A DNA stretch of 64,000 bases from Galerina marginata (taxonomy: Eukaryota > Basidiomycota > Agaricomycetes > Agaricales > Galerinaceae), in assembly GCA_023014335.1 (NCBI GenBank), contig JAECYW010000015.1, positions 1,240,001 to 1,304,000 of the forward strand, in the 5' to 3' direction. This document shows, piece after piece, positions 25,129-36,991 of the stretch (positions are counted from its first letter, which is position 1; every line of letters starts with the position of its first letter). A program made the position numbers and the translations under genes. The notes under the pieces are model-generated. The model saw nothing but the letters and a program-made list of their open reading frames with translations, was not told the DNA's origin and did no database searches.

Positions 25129-26852
25129 GAACAATGCGGGATAATGAGCGTTGGGTTGGGGCCCAGTATCTCGTTGCTTAAATTGTGGCGAACATCCCCT
25201 TCTGGTGTTTGATTTATCAGAGAGTTGCATGGTTTATTCGGGCAATTTGTACGAGGTATCGTGGGTAACGATGTCCAAAGATTATGATAATGTTTGGCAT
25301 CGGCGCAGCATGGATATTTTAAGACCATCTCAGTTCTCAGATGTGTAATCAATGACCAGTGGATCATTGTCCAAAATCAATGGTGATTTCAAATGAACCT
25401 CGTCATCCTACTTGAGTTTCCAGCAGCACCTTCCTCCGCCTAACCATCAAGTTGGCAGCACCGGCGGTCTGCAGGCCCTTAGGCAGAAAAGGAGGGATTA
25501 TATGACCGGGGTGGTACAGGTAAGAAACGACCAGGCCGATGATACCAAGGAACGGGTGAATTAGGCGCTGAAGGACACAAGCACATGATGCTGTTGGGTT
25601 TGGCGGACTCATACGGCAGAACAATCTCCAACAAAAAATAGAACTGAGATATAAATCATCAGCATCAGCATCATGATAGAGGACCCAAGGGGTGGGTAGG
25701 TCGTACACCATTTTTCAAATTCGGAACTTATCTGCATGATTGTACCGCTTTTTTGGCGCAATCTGGCCCTATTATGTTTCATAGATCATAATAAATATAA
25801 GTAAGAACCAGTAATAAGCGCCGAGAAGGAAATACCATCAATGGAAATCATGTAGCAAAATCACATGACCATTGGACATCACTGTTACCCATCTGATCAC
25901 GATGGAAGTGAGTAATAGCCACACTGTCGAGAAAACTGTTCAAGTGGTAATTGGTTTTTTCCTGCCGAGTCCAACCAAGCTAAAGGAAAATCCTAGGTCT
26001 GCATGTCATATGTAGATTACGGGGGCTATTTGCCAAATTAAATGCGATGTCGTCAGTGCGAATCAATTCCCCTATATCAGAAAAACGTTGGACCGACAAT
26101 ATGGAGCTCATCCCTTCTTGGACTCGCGACTGAGAGGACGATTCGCCATCATGACGCCATCATGATAATGCTGATTAATCTCCACCTCCCAAGGGGTGAA
26201 CGACAAAAGGGATCATGGCATTTGCCCTAAAAATAGTTGCCCATGGGACTCCCGGAACCATGACCAACTGCTGAGCCTTGTTTGAGAGAGGTTGGGGCAG
26301 TTGTAACGTGCAAAGTCATGTCATAGCGTGAACGCGTACTGGACGTGAGTGATCATGAGCAAGTATTTCCCTGATTGTCCATTGATGAACACTGGTGCAC
26401 AAATCATCCCATGTGTTGCCCCTTGACGAGATATCCATGTTTCAGAGTGCCTATCTTGGAACAGATTTCTCTGTGAGTTTGGGGTTTTATTGCAGCTACT
26501 TTATATAGTCGTGAGATCAACAATTTTCATCTAGAGATTAAAATTTCGTAAAAGTACGTAGATATTTGAATTTAAGGCATCAATGATCGAACAGATATCA
26601 AAAAAAGACCAAATTTAAGAGAAAATTTGCTATCTCGCATTTTCTAGGACCATGTAAACGAGTGGGCTGGGTGGGCTCCCCACACGGTAGTTGTCGGTTT
26701 CGCGAGTTAAGGTTTGATTCACGTCTCCTGTTCTGGAAGGTTATATCTGCCATTTAGTTTATATACCCTCCCACCCTGCTCGAACACTGTACCCACAGCG
26801 ATAGCCAGTCTTATCAGTGCTACCAATTGTCTTCTCAACCGTGAAGGGGTCA
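25129..26852. promoter_or_regulatory. Enlarged spacer of the divergent membrane gene pair, copy 2
   Basis: It corresponds to the 779-bp spacer of unit 1 but is about 0.95 kb longer. The extra sequence lies mainly between about 25.35 and 26.7 kb. It shows no terminal repeats that I can define and no coding content. The last stretch (about 26.7-26.85 kb) again matches the 5' region of the plus-strand gene. Confidence 0.45.
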
Positions 26853-28217
26853 ATGGCGCTCGTAACCAGGTTGCTACTTCAATCACGAGCGATTCAAACG
26901 CAAGCCGTTTGCACAGCAAACTTCACCTGGATGAACAACGCTGGTAAAATCGCGCCATGTCTGGTAGCGGCTGAAGTAAATTCGGTCTGCAACGGTGGTA
27001 GTACGTTCAAGAATTTTGTGGGAGGCGTCCAAGCTAAAAATGTTAACAGACTGGATTGTCCCTCGACTCAATGCTTCTGTTTACTATACAAGTCCAAATA
27101 TTGAGGATGGAACAGCCAGTTTGTGCACTTGGTCCGTCAGTCTCATAGAATATTACGGTGCATACAATGCTGACACTAGGCTGAAGCTCGTGGGTGTCCT
27201 ACAATTTGATCAGTGCTTGCACGGCGTGTCAAAATTCACTGTTTTCCTCAAAAATTGAGCAGTACGGAATGGTGTTTCTAAACTCTGGGAAACCTTCAGA
27301 GAATTTATTATGGCTCGGATAGATGGACAATATACTCAGCAAGCTGCCTCGGTCTACTGTCTGATATGTATGTGATGCACCTATGTTTTCGCTTGGCTTT
27401 TAATGCATCTAGAGTAGGTACTTTCCTTCAGACATAAGGCTACCGCCTGGTGTCTTAATCCCCTTCTGGGCTTCCTACGACCGTGAGCATATCTCCATCA
27501 AGGTCATTTTTAAACTTATGATCGCTACTGTTTTTAGCCACGCAGTGGTCTAACGGCATATTTAATGTGACTGAGGCAAAACAAATTGCAGACCAGAGTC
27601 AGTCCATACCTTCGGAAAATGAATTGGGGCTCAACCTTTACGACCTAGACTATCCAGACCTTGGAGGCGGGGGCGCGACTCAATTGCAGAAGACAAATAA
27701 TATCATCGGTCCTGTAGTTGGAGGTATTATCGGTGGATCCGTTTTTATTGCAGTGGCTGTCGCAATCGTGTATTACGTGTTGGGTAGGCAGCGACAAGCT
27801 CCCAAACATGAGGTCACTCAACCGACGACCAGTGGCGAACCACTTCACATACGCTCAATGTCAGACATCATGGCAAATTACGACTTTCATGACTACACGA
27901 CATTATCTTCACCTCCATTAAACCGACCAGCAGATCCTACTGGAATAACGCGTAATCAGACTGTGCTACCTGTTCCATACTTCAGCTTAGTAGTTGGAAA
28001 AACTGCGCCTCAAGGTTCGCCACCGCCCAGCCGACATGATGAATTCATTCCACCAACTAGCCCTCACGATATACTCGACCCTTTAACTTCACTGCCGTCG
28101 AGTGTTTGCAGTCATATTGATAAAAGGGAGGCCGTCCATCCAGTCTACGATCCCCCGTCAACCCAACTTCCCATTCCTCTACCAATAGAAATCAGCCGGT
28201 CTAGCACCCCAACATAG
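26853..28217 (+). CDS. Single-pass membrane protein with Cys-containing ectodomain, copy 2
   Basis: This is the paralog of 18792-20168. The ectodomain exons match one by one, for example CSWVSYNLISACTACQ at about 27184-27231. The helix region reads VVGGIIGGSVFIAVAVAIVY and the tail is Pro/Ser-rich, ending at 28215-28217. Two differences matter. The start codon of copy 1 is replaced by GTG at 26817, so the first usable ATG is at 26853, shortening the leader. Also, where copy 1 has an intron, this copy reads straight through with NVTEAKQIADQSQSIPSEN and lacks both splice sites. Whether the shortened leader still targets the protein to the secretory pathway is uncertain. The remaining frame appears open. 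Confidence 0.65.
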
Positions 28218-31200
28218 GTTGCGGGGTATTGGTCTAAAGGTAATTACGAGTCGTTATGTTTATTCAATACTACCTACCTAAACCGAGCCTTATTGGAATT
28301 CGTCGCTGCATACTGTATTGTCCTCCCACATTTTTTCTATATTATTGGAACTTCGGATCAGCCATTCATAAGAGTATAAAAAGTATAGAAAAGGACGCAA
28401 TTTACACTGAAGTAAGTGCGGAAGGATAGGATGACGCGGATGTCCCAGTAGGGATAACCATGGCCACGACGACGCAGCGCGTGGGTTTTTCGAAGACAGC
28501 GGCAGTGACGCACTGTGAGTGCAATCCACGTCGTGGCCGAGACGACTGGGTGGAGAGAATAATCTCGCTCTGTACACCCAGCGTTGCCGATATGGTTCGA
28601 AAAAGGGCCAGAAAAACCAGGGCTAGCCGTTGTGAGGAGTTGAGCAAACCATTTCCCAGGTACTAACAGGTTACGGGAGTATGAGCAATGGTGTGACGTT
28701 CAAGGAACTATGATTTGCCGATACGTACTGACGCCCTCGCATGTCAAAGCAAAGGCATCTGCGGGGAAAAAAACATCAGCTTAGCAACGTGTATTACGGA
28801 GACTGTATTTAGAAAAGTAAACTGTAGCCTAAAGGACAAGAACGACGAGAGCTAGCAAAATGAGGGAACTAACGATAAAGCTTACCACTACGGAATACGA
28901 TTTAAACACGAGCCGCTCATGAAGATATTCAGCTTCGGAACATGCAATGTGCCAGAACGCGTTGGGAACATAGCTAAGAAGCCAAAAAATTTAGCTACGC
29001 AAAAGCGAGAGTAGCCAAAGTTTGTCGATACAGAAGCTTTGGAAAATGTCGTCATCGGATGCGAATACCCCTGTTCCTGGGGATTTTTACAGAGAAATTG
29101 ACGCCTAAAGTAAATGGGGTGATGCCTGTGTGGTTTATTCGTTATCTGAGTGTGAAGTAGAAGTAAATTAGAGAATGACTTTACGCACCTCAAAATTATG
29201 GGCATGAGATCGAATAAATTCCCCGCTAGTCATCAAGTACTCTCGGCCACCTGGAAATGCGCCAATCACCTCCATAATCTTTCGAAGATCTGTATAGCCA
29301 AAAAGAAATTGTGCATCCATGCCCAAAGTACACTAGCACAAGCGAAACTAAGAGTACTGGAATCTCTGGAGCGTTTGAGATATAGGGTCATCCATTCAGG
29401 AAGCCTTCGATACCAGAAGTCAGACACGACCTAACCGGTGTTTTAGAAAAAGCCTAGCCGTTTTTCAATGGTGGAGAAGTAGTCCACTTGAAGCTGAATG
29501 TGAGTCAGAGGGGCTTTGACCTCCGGCGTCCGCAGCAAGAGTTCGGCACCGTGGATTCAGCGAACTCGAACGTGCCGTATGATGGTGCCGAAGATACAGT
29601 TGAGGTACTCGGTGCGCAATCCACGCTGTATGTTGGCCGCAGAAAGACCCACTAAAGTCGAGCAATGGGCGGAGGAGCTCAATGGCTGCAACGACGACAA
29701 AAGAGAAAATGATGGCGGTTTGATGGCGGTCGCACGGACCCTGATTTAGAATTTTAGATCGAAGTTCCGCGGTCATCATCGTTGTCTCCAACCACCACCG
29801 TTGATCTCTCTTCATCGTCCGCCGGTGTAAAGCAAGGGATACTCGCTAGGCTGTCTCGTTCTCACTTGCTTCCCTTTATTAGTCTCCCGCTTTGTCGACG
29901 GCGACCTGACTCTAGACTCTTGGCCGGTTGTGGTAACGATTATTCGCTGGCTGGAGACTGCATGGTACCTACAGCTTTCCAACTACTGCACCGGGGACCG
30001 CGATGATTGTATCACGACATTCGACGCGCTTCTGGATTTATGTCAGATACCGGGAGGTCGGTGGTCCTGACCGGGAGAGTGTGACTGGGAGATTTAAAGT
30101 GGTATGTATGTCCACCTCTATGTCCGCCTTCCAAACTTAGAGTTAGCTGGAAATAATGTTCTTAGACATCGTCCAAGTCTGTCGTCCTTTCAAAGACAGG
30201 CCTCTTGCGACTTGGACGAAGCCAATGATTTTGACTAGCCCCATGTTACCAGGCGTTGTGATAAGGTTTATTATTATCAAAGGTATGTCATCTATACTGC
30301 TTCTCAGCTCTTTCTTCCCCTCTTTATCTTCAGGACCATGCTCTTACGGGAATCGACGTCCTTCGCAGTCTCATGGCCAATTGGGCTCACTACCCCTGAC
30401 CTATTAGCGTCAGCGTCGAGCTCATCGGTCCAAGAAAGGTCACCGAACACCACTGGCATCCCCAAATCTCGTTTAATCATTAAGTATTTTCCCACTTCCC
30501 ACTTTTCTATTCTATTGATCCGACCCTATGCCCTCGGAGTGACGTGTTAACACCCACTACTTCTCGATGACGGCTATGAAGTGACGGTACGACAGGGAAC
30601 TCGGCCAATACTTCACATTGCCGCTTTCGATGCCAGGCGCCTTGCCTTTGGCGAGATCGCGATGTGTTCAAACCTTTTGTTGTCGTTTCCTGTCCCATTT
30701 CTTCTAAGATATCCGTTATCGAATGGGCACCTGCTCATGGATCGTGCTAAGCGGCTTTTGTTTTTTGGCGCGAATATGTACTTTCTATCATTTCGCCTTT
30801 ATATTGGGAGATCCGGGTATCCCTGTCCTCTTTTCCTTTCACTTTTCTTTCGTCTGTTTCCTCGCTCATACGCCTTATTCGTCTATACCCCCATTGATCT
30901 AGACTAAACATGGCAGCGCGGCGAAGTGATACACAATGCTCTAAACGGTACGTCCAACAGTAGTTCTTTATACAATTACTTCGTGCTCTTATCATCAGTC
31001 ACACAAGATCGGATTTCCAGATAGTCAGGCGTGAAGTGAGTTGAGTTTCTGGTCCAAGAAACGTACGCAGAATACAAACTGTGAGGCGTGATCGTGCGTA
31101 CCCGCTTATAACTTCCTCTGTTTCAGTGGCTAATCTTCAGTCTCAGAAATAATATGTACCGAAACAAATTAAGGTAAGCTGCTTCTTCTCGTTTGCATTC

Positions 31201-31898
31201 GCTTTGTGCGACATCCCGAATCTCGTGCACCCGACATTCTTTTGCCGAGGCTGGCTGCCGCCTTGCTCATGGATATACTCGGGTCATTAATAGGATTTTT
31301 AGGTATTAATAGGGCGGGATCTTTGCCTGTCATCGACTGGTGCGACACACGCGGCGTGTAAAGCTGGCGGATCCTTGGACACAAAGCTTGATCTGTCTGG
31401 AACACAGCATCGATTACAGAAATGAATTATAATTATAACTCATACTCGTCCGTGTCACGGACTGATTTCTACTTTCTCGGTGTGCTTGTCATGGAGGAGG
31501 ATCATTGAACTTGGCTCGACTAGGTCTTCGTCTACTAGTATCCTTCGAGTTATAACGAAACTTTCTGCCTAAGGTCGACGCTCGGCTTATGATCGTCCTC
31601 GCGGCGGTGGAGAATTGTAATACGTGAAGGAAAAAGAAGAACGCAACGGAAATTGAGAGAGGGATTCCGAGGTGAACAGCCTTTCCATCTAAAGAAAAGT
31701 ATGGTGGAAGACTTATCCTGATTTCCAGAATATTCGACAAGAAATATCCACCAGACACGGGACTTCCACCAATCGCATATGAGCGCGCACTGTAACATGC
31801 GCAGTGAGCGATGGCGTTGAACCCAACTAGACCTGCCCATCACTAACGCCCAACACGGCGAGGTGCCGATGGCCGCCTCCTCTCTGTCGGGGAATAGG
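28218..31898. other. Unit 2 counterpart of the unassigned duplicated DNA
   Basis: From 28290 to 31565 this aligns with 20.28-23.68 kb. It includes the minus-strand coding-like stretches (SYVPNAFWHIACSEAEYLHE at about 28870-28985, NGLLNSSQRLALVFLALFRT at about 28555-28660). The frames are broken relative to unit 1 by small insertions and deletions. From 31566 to 31898 the sequence is unique and leads into the peroxygenase promoter. Confidence 0.45.
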
Positions 31899-31905
31899 TA
31901 TAAAA
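31899..31905 (+). promoter_or_regulatory. TATA box of the peroxygenase gene
   Basis: TATAAAA lies 39 bp upstream of the peroxygenase ATG, with a pyrimidine-rich stretch between. The spacing is short but plausible for a fungal core promoter with a brief 5' leader. Confidence 0.55.
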
Positions 31906-31943
31906 CCTTCCATACCGTCTTTTTCATCCTTAATTCACCAGCC

Positions 31944-33380
31944 ATGCGCACTTCAGTTGTAGTCACTCAAATGTTGACTCTCTTTGGTCACACAGTGACG
32001 GCCTTTCCTGCGTCCGGGTCGCTTGCTGGCTTATCAAGAGAGCAGCTGGACCGGATTATTCCTACATTGGAAGTTCGAGAAATCACTGCTCCTCCTGGAC
32101 CTTTACAAGATACCTCCGCCAAACTCGTCAACGATGACGCACATCCCTGGAAGCCTCTCGCACCCGCAGACATTCGAGGCCCATGCCCGGGATTGAACAC
32201 CCTTGCATCTCATGGGGTATGTCCAAAGTTCTTACAGTCCCAGTTCCTGACACGAAAACGGAATAGTGGCTTCCCCGAAATGGCATCGCAAGTCCTGCGC
32301 AAATTGTGACGGCTGTCCAGGAAGGTTGGCCATAAATTTTCCTCGTCAGTGTCCTGATATTAAAGTATGATTCCCTAAAAGGTTTTAACATGGCCAACGA
32401 CGTGGCTATCTTCATTACCTATGCCGCCCACCTAGTGGATGGAAATGTGCTTACTGATAGCTTAAGTATCGGAGGGAAGACTGCTCTTACTGGTCCAGAA
32501 CTCCCCGCTCCTGCTATTGTGGGGGGATTGAACACTCACGCGGTGTTTGAAGGTAAGAATGTTACTAAGTCGACTGAACAGCTTAATTCAAGTAATATAC
32601 CTGGACAGGAGATTCCAGCATGACCCGGAGTACGTCTATTCCTAGATAACGCTCCTCGGTTTCATGTTGAGCGGATTTCTTAAACAGACGATTTTTTCTT
32701 CGGCAACAACCACGACTTCAACGAGACACTATTCGACCAGGTAAATAGTCGACAATTTTATGCAATATGAACTATCTGATAGAACATTGACCTCAACCCA
32801 GCTCGTGGATTTTAGCAATCGCTTCGGCGCTGGAAAATACAACTACACCGTGGCCGGCGAACTTAGGTGGAAGAGAATTCAGGATTCGATCGCTACAAAC
32901 CCAAACTTTTCCTTCGTTTCTCCCCGCTACTTCACAGCCTATGCCGAATCCACGCTGCCCGTTAACTTTTTTATCGACGGTCGTCAAACAGATCGTCAAC
33001 TCGACCTCACCGTCGCCCGTGGATTTTTCCAGAACAGCAGTATGCCTGACGGGTTTTTCCGCCCCAACGGATCCAGAGGGATTCAAGGCATCGGCTTGAT
33101 TGCTGCGGCCCACCCTATCGAACCGGGCAGCAATGTAGGCGGTGTTAACAACTATGTGGTTGATCCCACTTCTGCGAACTTCAGCACACCCTGCCTCCTG
33201 TATGAAAACTTCGTCAACAAGACCGTCAAAGGACTTTACCCAAACCCTACTGGGGATCTACGCATGGCATTGAACAAGAACCTAGACTTCTTTTTTTCAG
33301 GGGTAAATGCGCCAGGCGGTCAAGTTGGTAACTCTAGTTGCAGCCAAGTTTTCCCATATGGGAAGGATGATGACCTTTAA
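31944..33380 (+). CDS. Unspecific peroxygenase (heme-thiolate peroxidase), secreted
   Basis: Exons 31944-32216, 32267-32324, 32382-32552, 32609-32629, 32688-32740 and 32802-33380 join in frame to 384 residues. A signal peptide (ending near VTA) precedes the mature part. The heme-ligand motif PCP occurs in GPCPGLNTLASHG. The EGD-S motif that binds magnesium in this family is assembled across the exon 3/4 junction. The acid-base pair lies in RYFTAYAE, where Arg and Glu match the catalytic Arg/Glu of the Agrocybe enzyme. Two Cys near the C terminus (STPCLLYENF and SSCSQVFPYG) fit the family's disulfide. Family members use hydrogen peroxide to oxygenate alkanes and aromatics outside the cell. Several N-glycosylation sites are present. 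The family's usual Tyr after ASHG is Trp here. The gene looks intact; it belongs to the long-type peroxygenases by resemblance to the Agrocybe aegerita enzyme. Confidence 0.93.
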
Positions 33381-33755
33381 TACTTTATTTATTCCTCCGA
33401 CTAAGCGGCATTCAATAGTTGCAATACAAATAAATACGATGAACTCTAAGCATACTGACGCTCAATTGGAACTAAGTGGAGCAGCGCTGTGGGGGTTCTG
33501 CGTAGATTAGAAGCCCTGGTGCCGTTATACATATTTGCCTTCTCTGTTGGTTTAGATCATGGAAATTTCAAGCCGCCCCCCCACGCAGAAACTATATTTT
33601 CAATCAGGTGTGCACCGTGTGCGGCCCAGTCTGTCGGGACACGCACCTTGCTGATTCGCTCTATGTATGATCTTGGGACCCTGGCCAACGGCAATCTCCG
33701 GAGTTGTCCTTTGATCCAGATGATCGTTCTGCGTAGCGAATTAATATCGTCCAAC
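33381..33755. other. Short intergenic region
   Basis: It holds the 3' end of the peroxygenase transcript and the promoter of the F-box gene. The F-box frame is open upstream to 33489, but that extension lacks the family's look and I treat it as 5' flank. Confidence 0.5.
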
Positions 33756-35015
33756 ATGTCTGAATCCGTTACACCAACAGATATTCTTTCTCAAATCTTT
33801 GAGCTTGTTGTCGATAACAACCCAGCTTCCCTTTACACGATTCGGTCCGTCAACCGTAATTGGTTTGAAACAGCCGCAATAACTTCAAGGCTTTGGTCGA
33901 ACCTCACCCTTTCCCGTAAAATCCACTTTATAGATGACGAATATGTTCGCGTTCACCTTCAAAACGCAGGAGGTCTTCCCCTTCATATCAGTATTTCGCT
34001 CCCCGATAACCTTCAGAATGTCGATATTCTAGCCATACCCATACTGAGGCAGCGAGTTCACAAGTTCAAGTCACTCACCATGAGCATGCCGTCTCAGGAG
34101 GCCTGCAACAAGTTTATCACCGGGATCGGAGAGGGTCAGGCTGCTCTTATTCTTGAACGGTTCATTATCACACTCAAAGAGGATGAGTGGGATGAGAACT
34201 TCCATCGTCCATACACCACTTTTGCGACTGCCTTTACCCCGTCTCCTAATCTCACCTACCTGAAGCTTCCAGCGTGGCCCCTCCCGGCACAGCCTCCTCC
34301 ACACCTTTCCACCGTCACATCGCTCGTGCTCCTTACCGACCACTATTCTATCAATATCGCTGCTGTCTTCCCCCTCATTCTCGCGGCACCTCAACTGCTG
34401 CATTTCACTTTTAGGGACGGCGACTATGGACAAAGTTCGAATCCAAACTACACCAATGTCATATCTGTGCCTCAACTCCGCAGCGTGGACGTTACCTACC
34501 CAGGTTACGGGTTAAATCTCTTAGGCAATTTTCGATCGCCAAACCTCGTTGATATACGTCTCGACGGGTTTCGCTCTGGCATCAGAGCAAGAGCTTGGGA
34601 GTTAGAAGATTGGGGATTTGAATTTCAAATGCCATCCGCTCCAATTCTGAACGTTTTAGCAGCTCATGCACCGAATATCCGTCGCCTCGAGCTCAATTAC
34701 ATCCAATTATGGCATCCGTACCAGGACTACATGCGCATCCTTAGTGGTGAAATCTTTCCGGTCCTGGAAGAATTGATTTTGGGACGAACCAACCTACGCG
34801 ACACCGTTCTGACTGAAAGTGCGGGGTTACATCACACTCTTAAGAAACTGGACTTGGGTGAGTGCAAATATGTTACTGGCGGCGGGTTGCGAAGCTTCGT
34901 CAAAGGAGGTGTCAGTAGTGATTTCTTGCTGATTCTGCGGGCATGTCCTGGAATTCAATTGGACGATGTACGGTTTCTCTCTGCCATCGTTCGCGTAGAA
35001 TTTACTTCCGCCTAG
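33756..35015 (+). CDS. F-box protein (single exon)
   Basis: A 419-residue protein starts at the ATG at 33756. It opens TPTDILSQIFELVVDNNPAS followed by a Val-Asn-Arg-Asn-Trp and Leu-Trp-Ser-Asn-Leu pattern at about residues 30-55, the typical Agaricomycete F-box (Ile/Leu-rich helix, then the conserved Trp). The remainder has irregular Leu-rich repeats (IRRLELNY, LEELILGRTNL, KKLDLGECKYVTGGG) as in SCF substrate adaptors. It is not closely related to the tandem pair at 7.5-11.4 kb. It has no introns, and the frame is intact to TAG at 35013-35015. Substrate unknown. Confidence 0.82.
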   Translation: MSESVTPTDILSQIFELVVDNNPASLYTIRSVNRNWFETAAITSRLWSNLTLSRKIHFIDDEYVRVHLQNAGGLPLHISISLPDNLQNVDILAIPILRQRVHKFKSLTMSMPSQEACNKFITGIGEGQAALILERFIITLKEDEWDENFHRPYTTFATAFTPSPNLTYLKLPAWPLPAQPPPHLSTVTSLVLLTDHYSINIAAVFPLILAAPQLLHFTFRDGDYGQSSNPNYTNVISVPQLRSVDVTYPGYGLNLLGNFRSPNLVDIRLDGFRSGIRARAWELEDWGFEFQMPSAPILNVLAAHAPNIRRLELNYIQLWHPYQDYMRILSGEIFPVLEELILGRTNLRDTVLTESAGLHHTLKKLDLGECKYVTGGGLRSFVKGGVSSDFLLILRACPGIQLDDVRFLSAIVRVEFTSA

Positions 35016-36175
35016 TTAGCTACATAATCTAGCTTGCGTTAACACCCACAGCGCTGCACTAAGGTAGCATCGCACATATCTAATTTGGCGAAGAAAAAAA
35101 TTTGTTGCATTCATAATAGTTCCTGTTTGAGTTTCTTATCAAACTCGTCTTTGTTTTTGTTATCGGCGTTTCAAAGGTACGAGCTTATCATGATCAAATT
35201 ACGACATCTTCTTGTCGCTGTCAAGGACGCCCACAACCTCTATTTTCTTGCTCGGAGCACACTAGCTGTGGATATAAGTTCGGACAACGTGGAGGGTTAC
35301 ATTGTGAGAAACCAGAGGGCGGAAATGGCGATGGCGAGTGAGGGGAAAGGCCGCTGAATAAAAAATGACTGAGTGACGGAGGTAGCCTGCACTCATCGAT
35401 GTCTTGTAAAGTTGTATTCCTGTTATCGATAGTGGTAGGCATTAGAGTTTGACTTCGTAAATGGGGGTGTCAAACCTCCGGACAGTATGATGATATGAAG
35501 GCGCTGTGTGCTGTGTCTCATGATCTTTATCATCATCGTGGATACGGCGACTTGCTCGGGTGGCTAAGTGGACAGTTTAAATTGAACAAGCCAGTCTAAT
35601 GAGGGACTCTAGTGTCGAAACTTCAAATAGTAGTCAGCAAGGATGATGGACATACAGATAACAGTTGCCTTCTAGCACCGTTTGCATCCACACCTAAGTA
35701 CTACCAACGTGAGTAGGTCCATTTGACATTGACACCCATTAAGAATCATGTCCACCCGGTAAATCAGAGATCACAAGGAAAGAGAATTCGACATTTAAAA
35801 AAGGAAGGTTGGACATCAAATAGCTAGGAACCGTCCAAGAGAGAGAAAGGAGATGGGTGGAAGTGTGCCAAAGGACAGACCATCGTGATGTGGACGACCA
35901 CATATCGATTATCTCCAGCATTGACAGTTACGTATATGTAATAATATCTTAAAGCGAGGTCGATAGCAACGCCAACATGACGACCTTGAGTCATCCTGCG
36001 AAAAGGTTATGAGAGGCAGAAATTATGGCCGGATTTCGCAAGTATACTGAAGTAGATCAGAACTACGAAGAAACGATCGATCCCTGGATTTCTACATCGG
36101 TTACAAAATGGACAACAGACAGAATTTAATACAAAAGTCAAACACAATGAATCGGCGAAACAACGGACGCACAGG
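35016..36175. other. Intergenic, no gene recognised
   Basis: Short open frames only, AT-rich 3' flanks on both sides. I see no repeats or RNA genes. Confidence 0.4.
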
Positions 36176-36991
36176 CTACAACGTCTTTGAATAAGGGGCC
36201 CAACTTAAGGGAATAACAACTTCCAAGCATCTGCAGCAGGTATAATAGTTACGAACCCATCTCCTGCCGCCACTACGGTTCTCTAAAATGCGGCAGTCAG
36301 CTTTTGAATCGCAATCGATCGTATTTAAACCCACCTCAAGCAAGCTCACGGCTGTTGGATACTGTATCACCGCCTTTTTCTTCAAACCTTCCAGCGCTTC
36401 GATGACCGTCTCTAACCGATCCTCGTCTGCCATCCATTTATCAAGAAGTACCTGACCGGCAACGAGCAGAAGCAAGCACGTTCCGATTGCCATAACCTCC
36501 TGCCTCTCCGCTTCGGTGGTTGTTCCAGGAAACTGTAATCCTTTTTCTGCAAAGGCATAAATGGCAGTTGAGCTCAACAAGTTATTGCGAATGGCGCTCG
36601 CAGAGAAGAGAGCGGAAGAAAGAACGGTATTGCTAGGCGAAATATCCGTTTGTTTGGGTTTAGGCTGGATTTCGTGCAGGGAATCGCTGAGGATATCAGC
36701 GAGATCTATGCGAAAGACGGTATTAAACTGGATATTTGTGTACCCAGCATCTTCATCGGTGAAGCGAAGGTCTTCCGTAGTCGAAAGTTCTCGTACGAGA
36801 GGCTGCACCAAGGTGTCGATAGATATGGGGTTTGCCTGAGCAGCTGAGAGGAGAGAAGTGGCAAGGGCCTCGGAACACGCGCCTAAAGGACTTGCTCTTA
36901 TTGTTGACGAGAGCTCTACTGGTGGATGGGCGAAGAGTTTCTCGAAATGTGCTTTAATAGAGGAAACTTGGTCGTTGTAATCATCGGTCAT
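36176..36991 (-). CDS. Hypothetical protein, 271 residues
   Basis: A single open frame starts MTDDYNDQVSSIKAHFEKLF and is supported by length and amino-acid texture: Ala/Leu-rich amphipathic helices alternating with acidic segments, and one hydrophobic patch (GTCLLLLVAGQVLLDKW) near residue 180 that could be a buried helix. No motif or signal peptide is recognised. The last ~35 residues are Arg/Cys-rich and unlike the rest. A 46-bp GT-AG intron could remove part of them, so the C terminus is uncertain. It converges with the F-box gene upstream and is divergent from the RNase-like gene at 37322. Function unknown. Confidence 0.6.
   Translation of the reverse strand: MTDDYNDQVSSIKAHFEKLFAHPPVELSSTIRASPLGACSEALATSLLSAAQANPISIDTLVQPLVRELSTTEDLRFTDEDAGYTNIQFNTVFRIDLADILSDSLHEIQPKPKQTDISPSNTVLSSALFSASAIRNNLLSSTAIYAFAEKGLQFPGTTTEAERQEVMAIGTCLLLLVAGQVLLDKWMADEDRLETVIEALEGLKKKAVIQYPTAVSLLEVGLNTIDCDSKADCRILENRSGGRRWVRNYYTCCRCLEVVIPLSWAPYSKTL

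Larger units (their letters stand above)
16700..31565 (+). repeat. Direct tandem duplication of a 7-8 kb unit
   Basis: Unit 1 runs from about 16.7 to 23.68 kb and unit 2 from about 23.80 to 31.56 kb. They are collinear: seven-helix gene (-), single-helix gene (+), a minus-strand coding-like segment (20.5-21.6 / 28.4-29.4 kb), then about 2 kb of conserved DNA ending in the same cgtgtcacgga...tttctactttctcgg block (23561 and 31451). Unit 2 is about 0.8 kb longer, mostly because its divergent spacer grew from 0.78 to 1.72 kb. By-eye identity varies from about 75 to 90 percent. The two ends of the duplication abut within roughly 100 bp. Confidence 0.85.
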
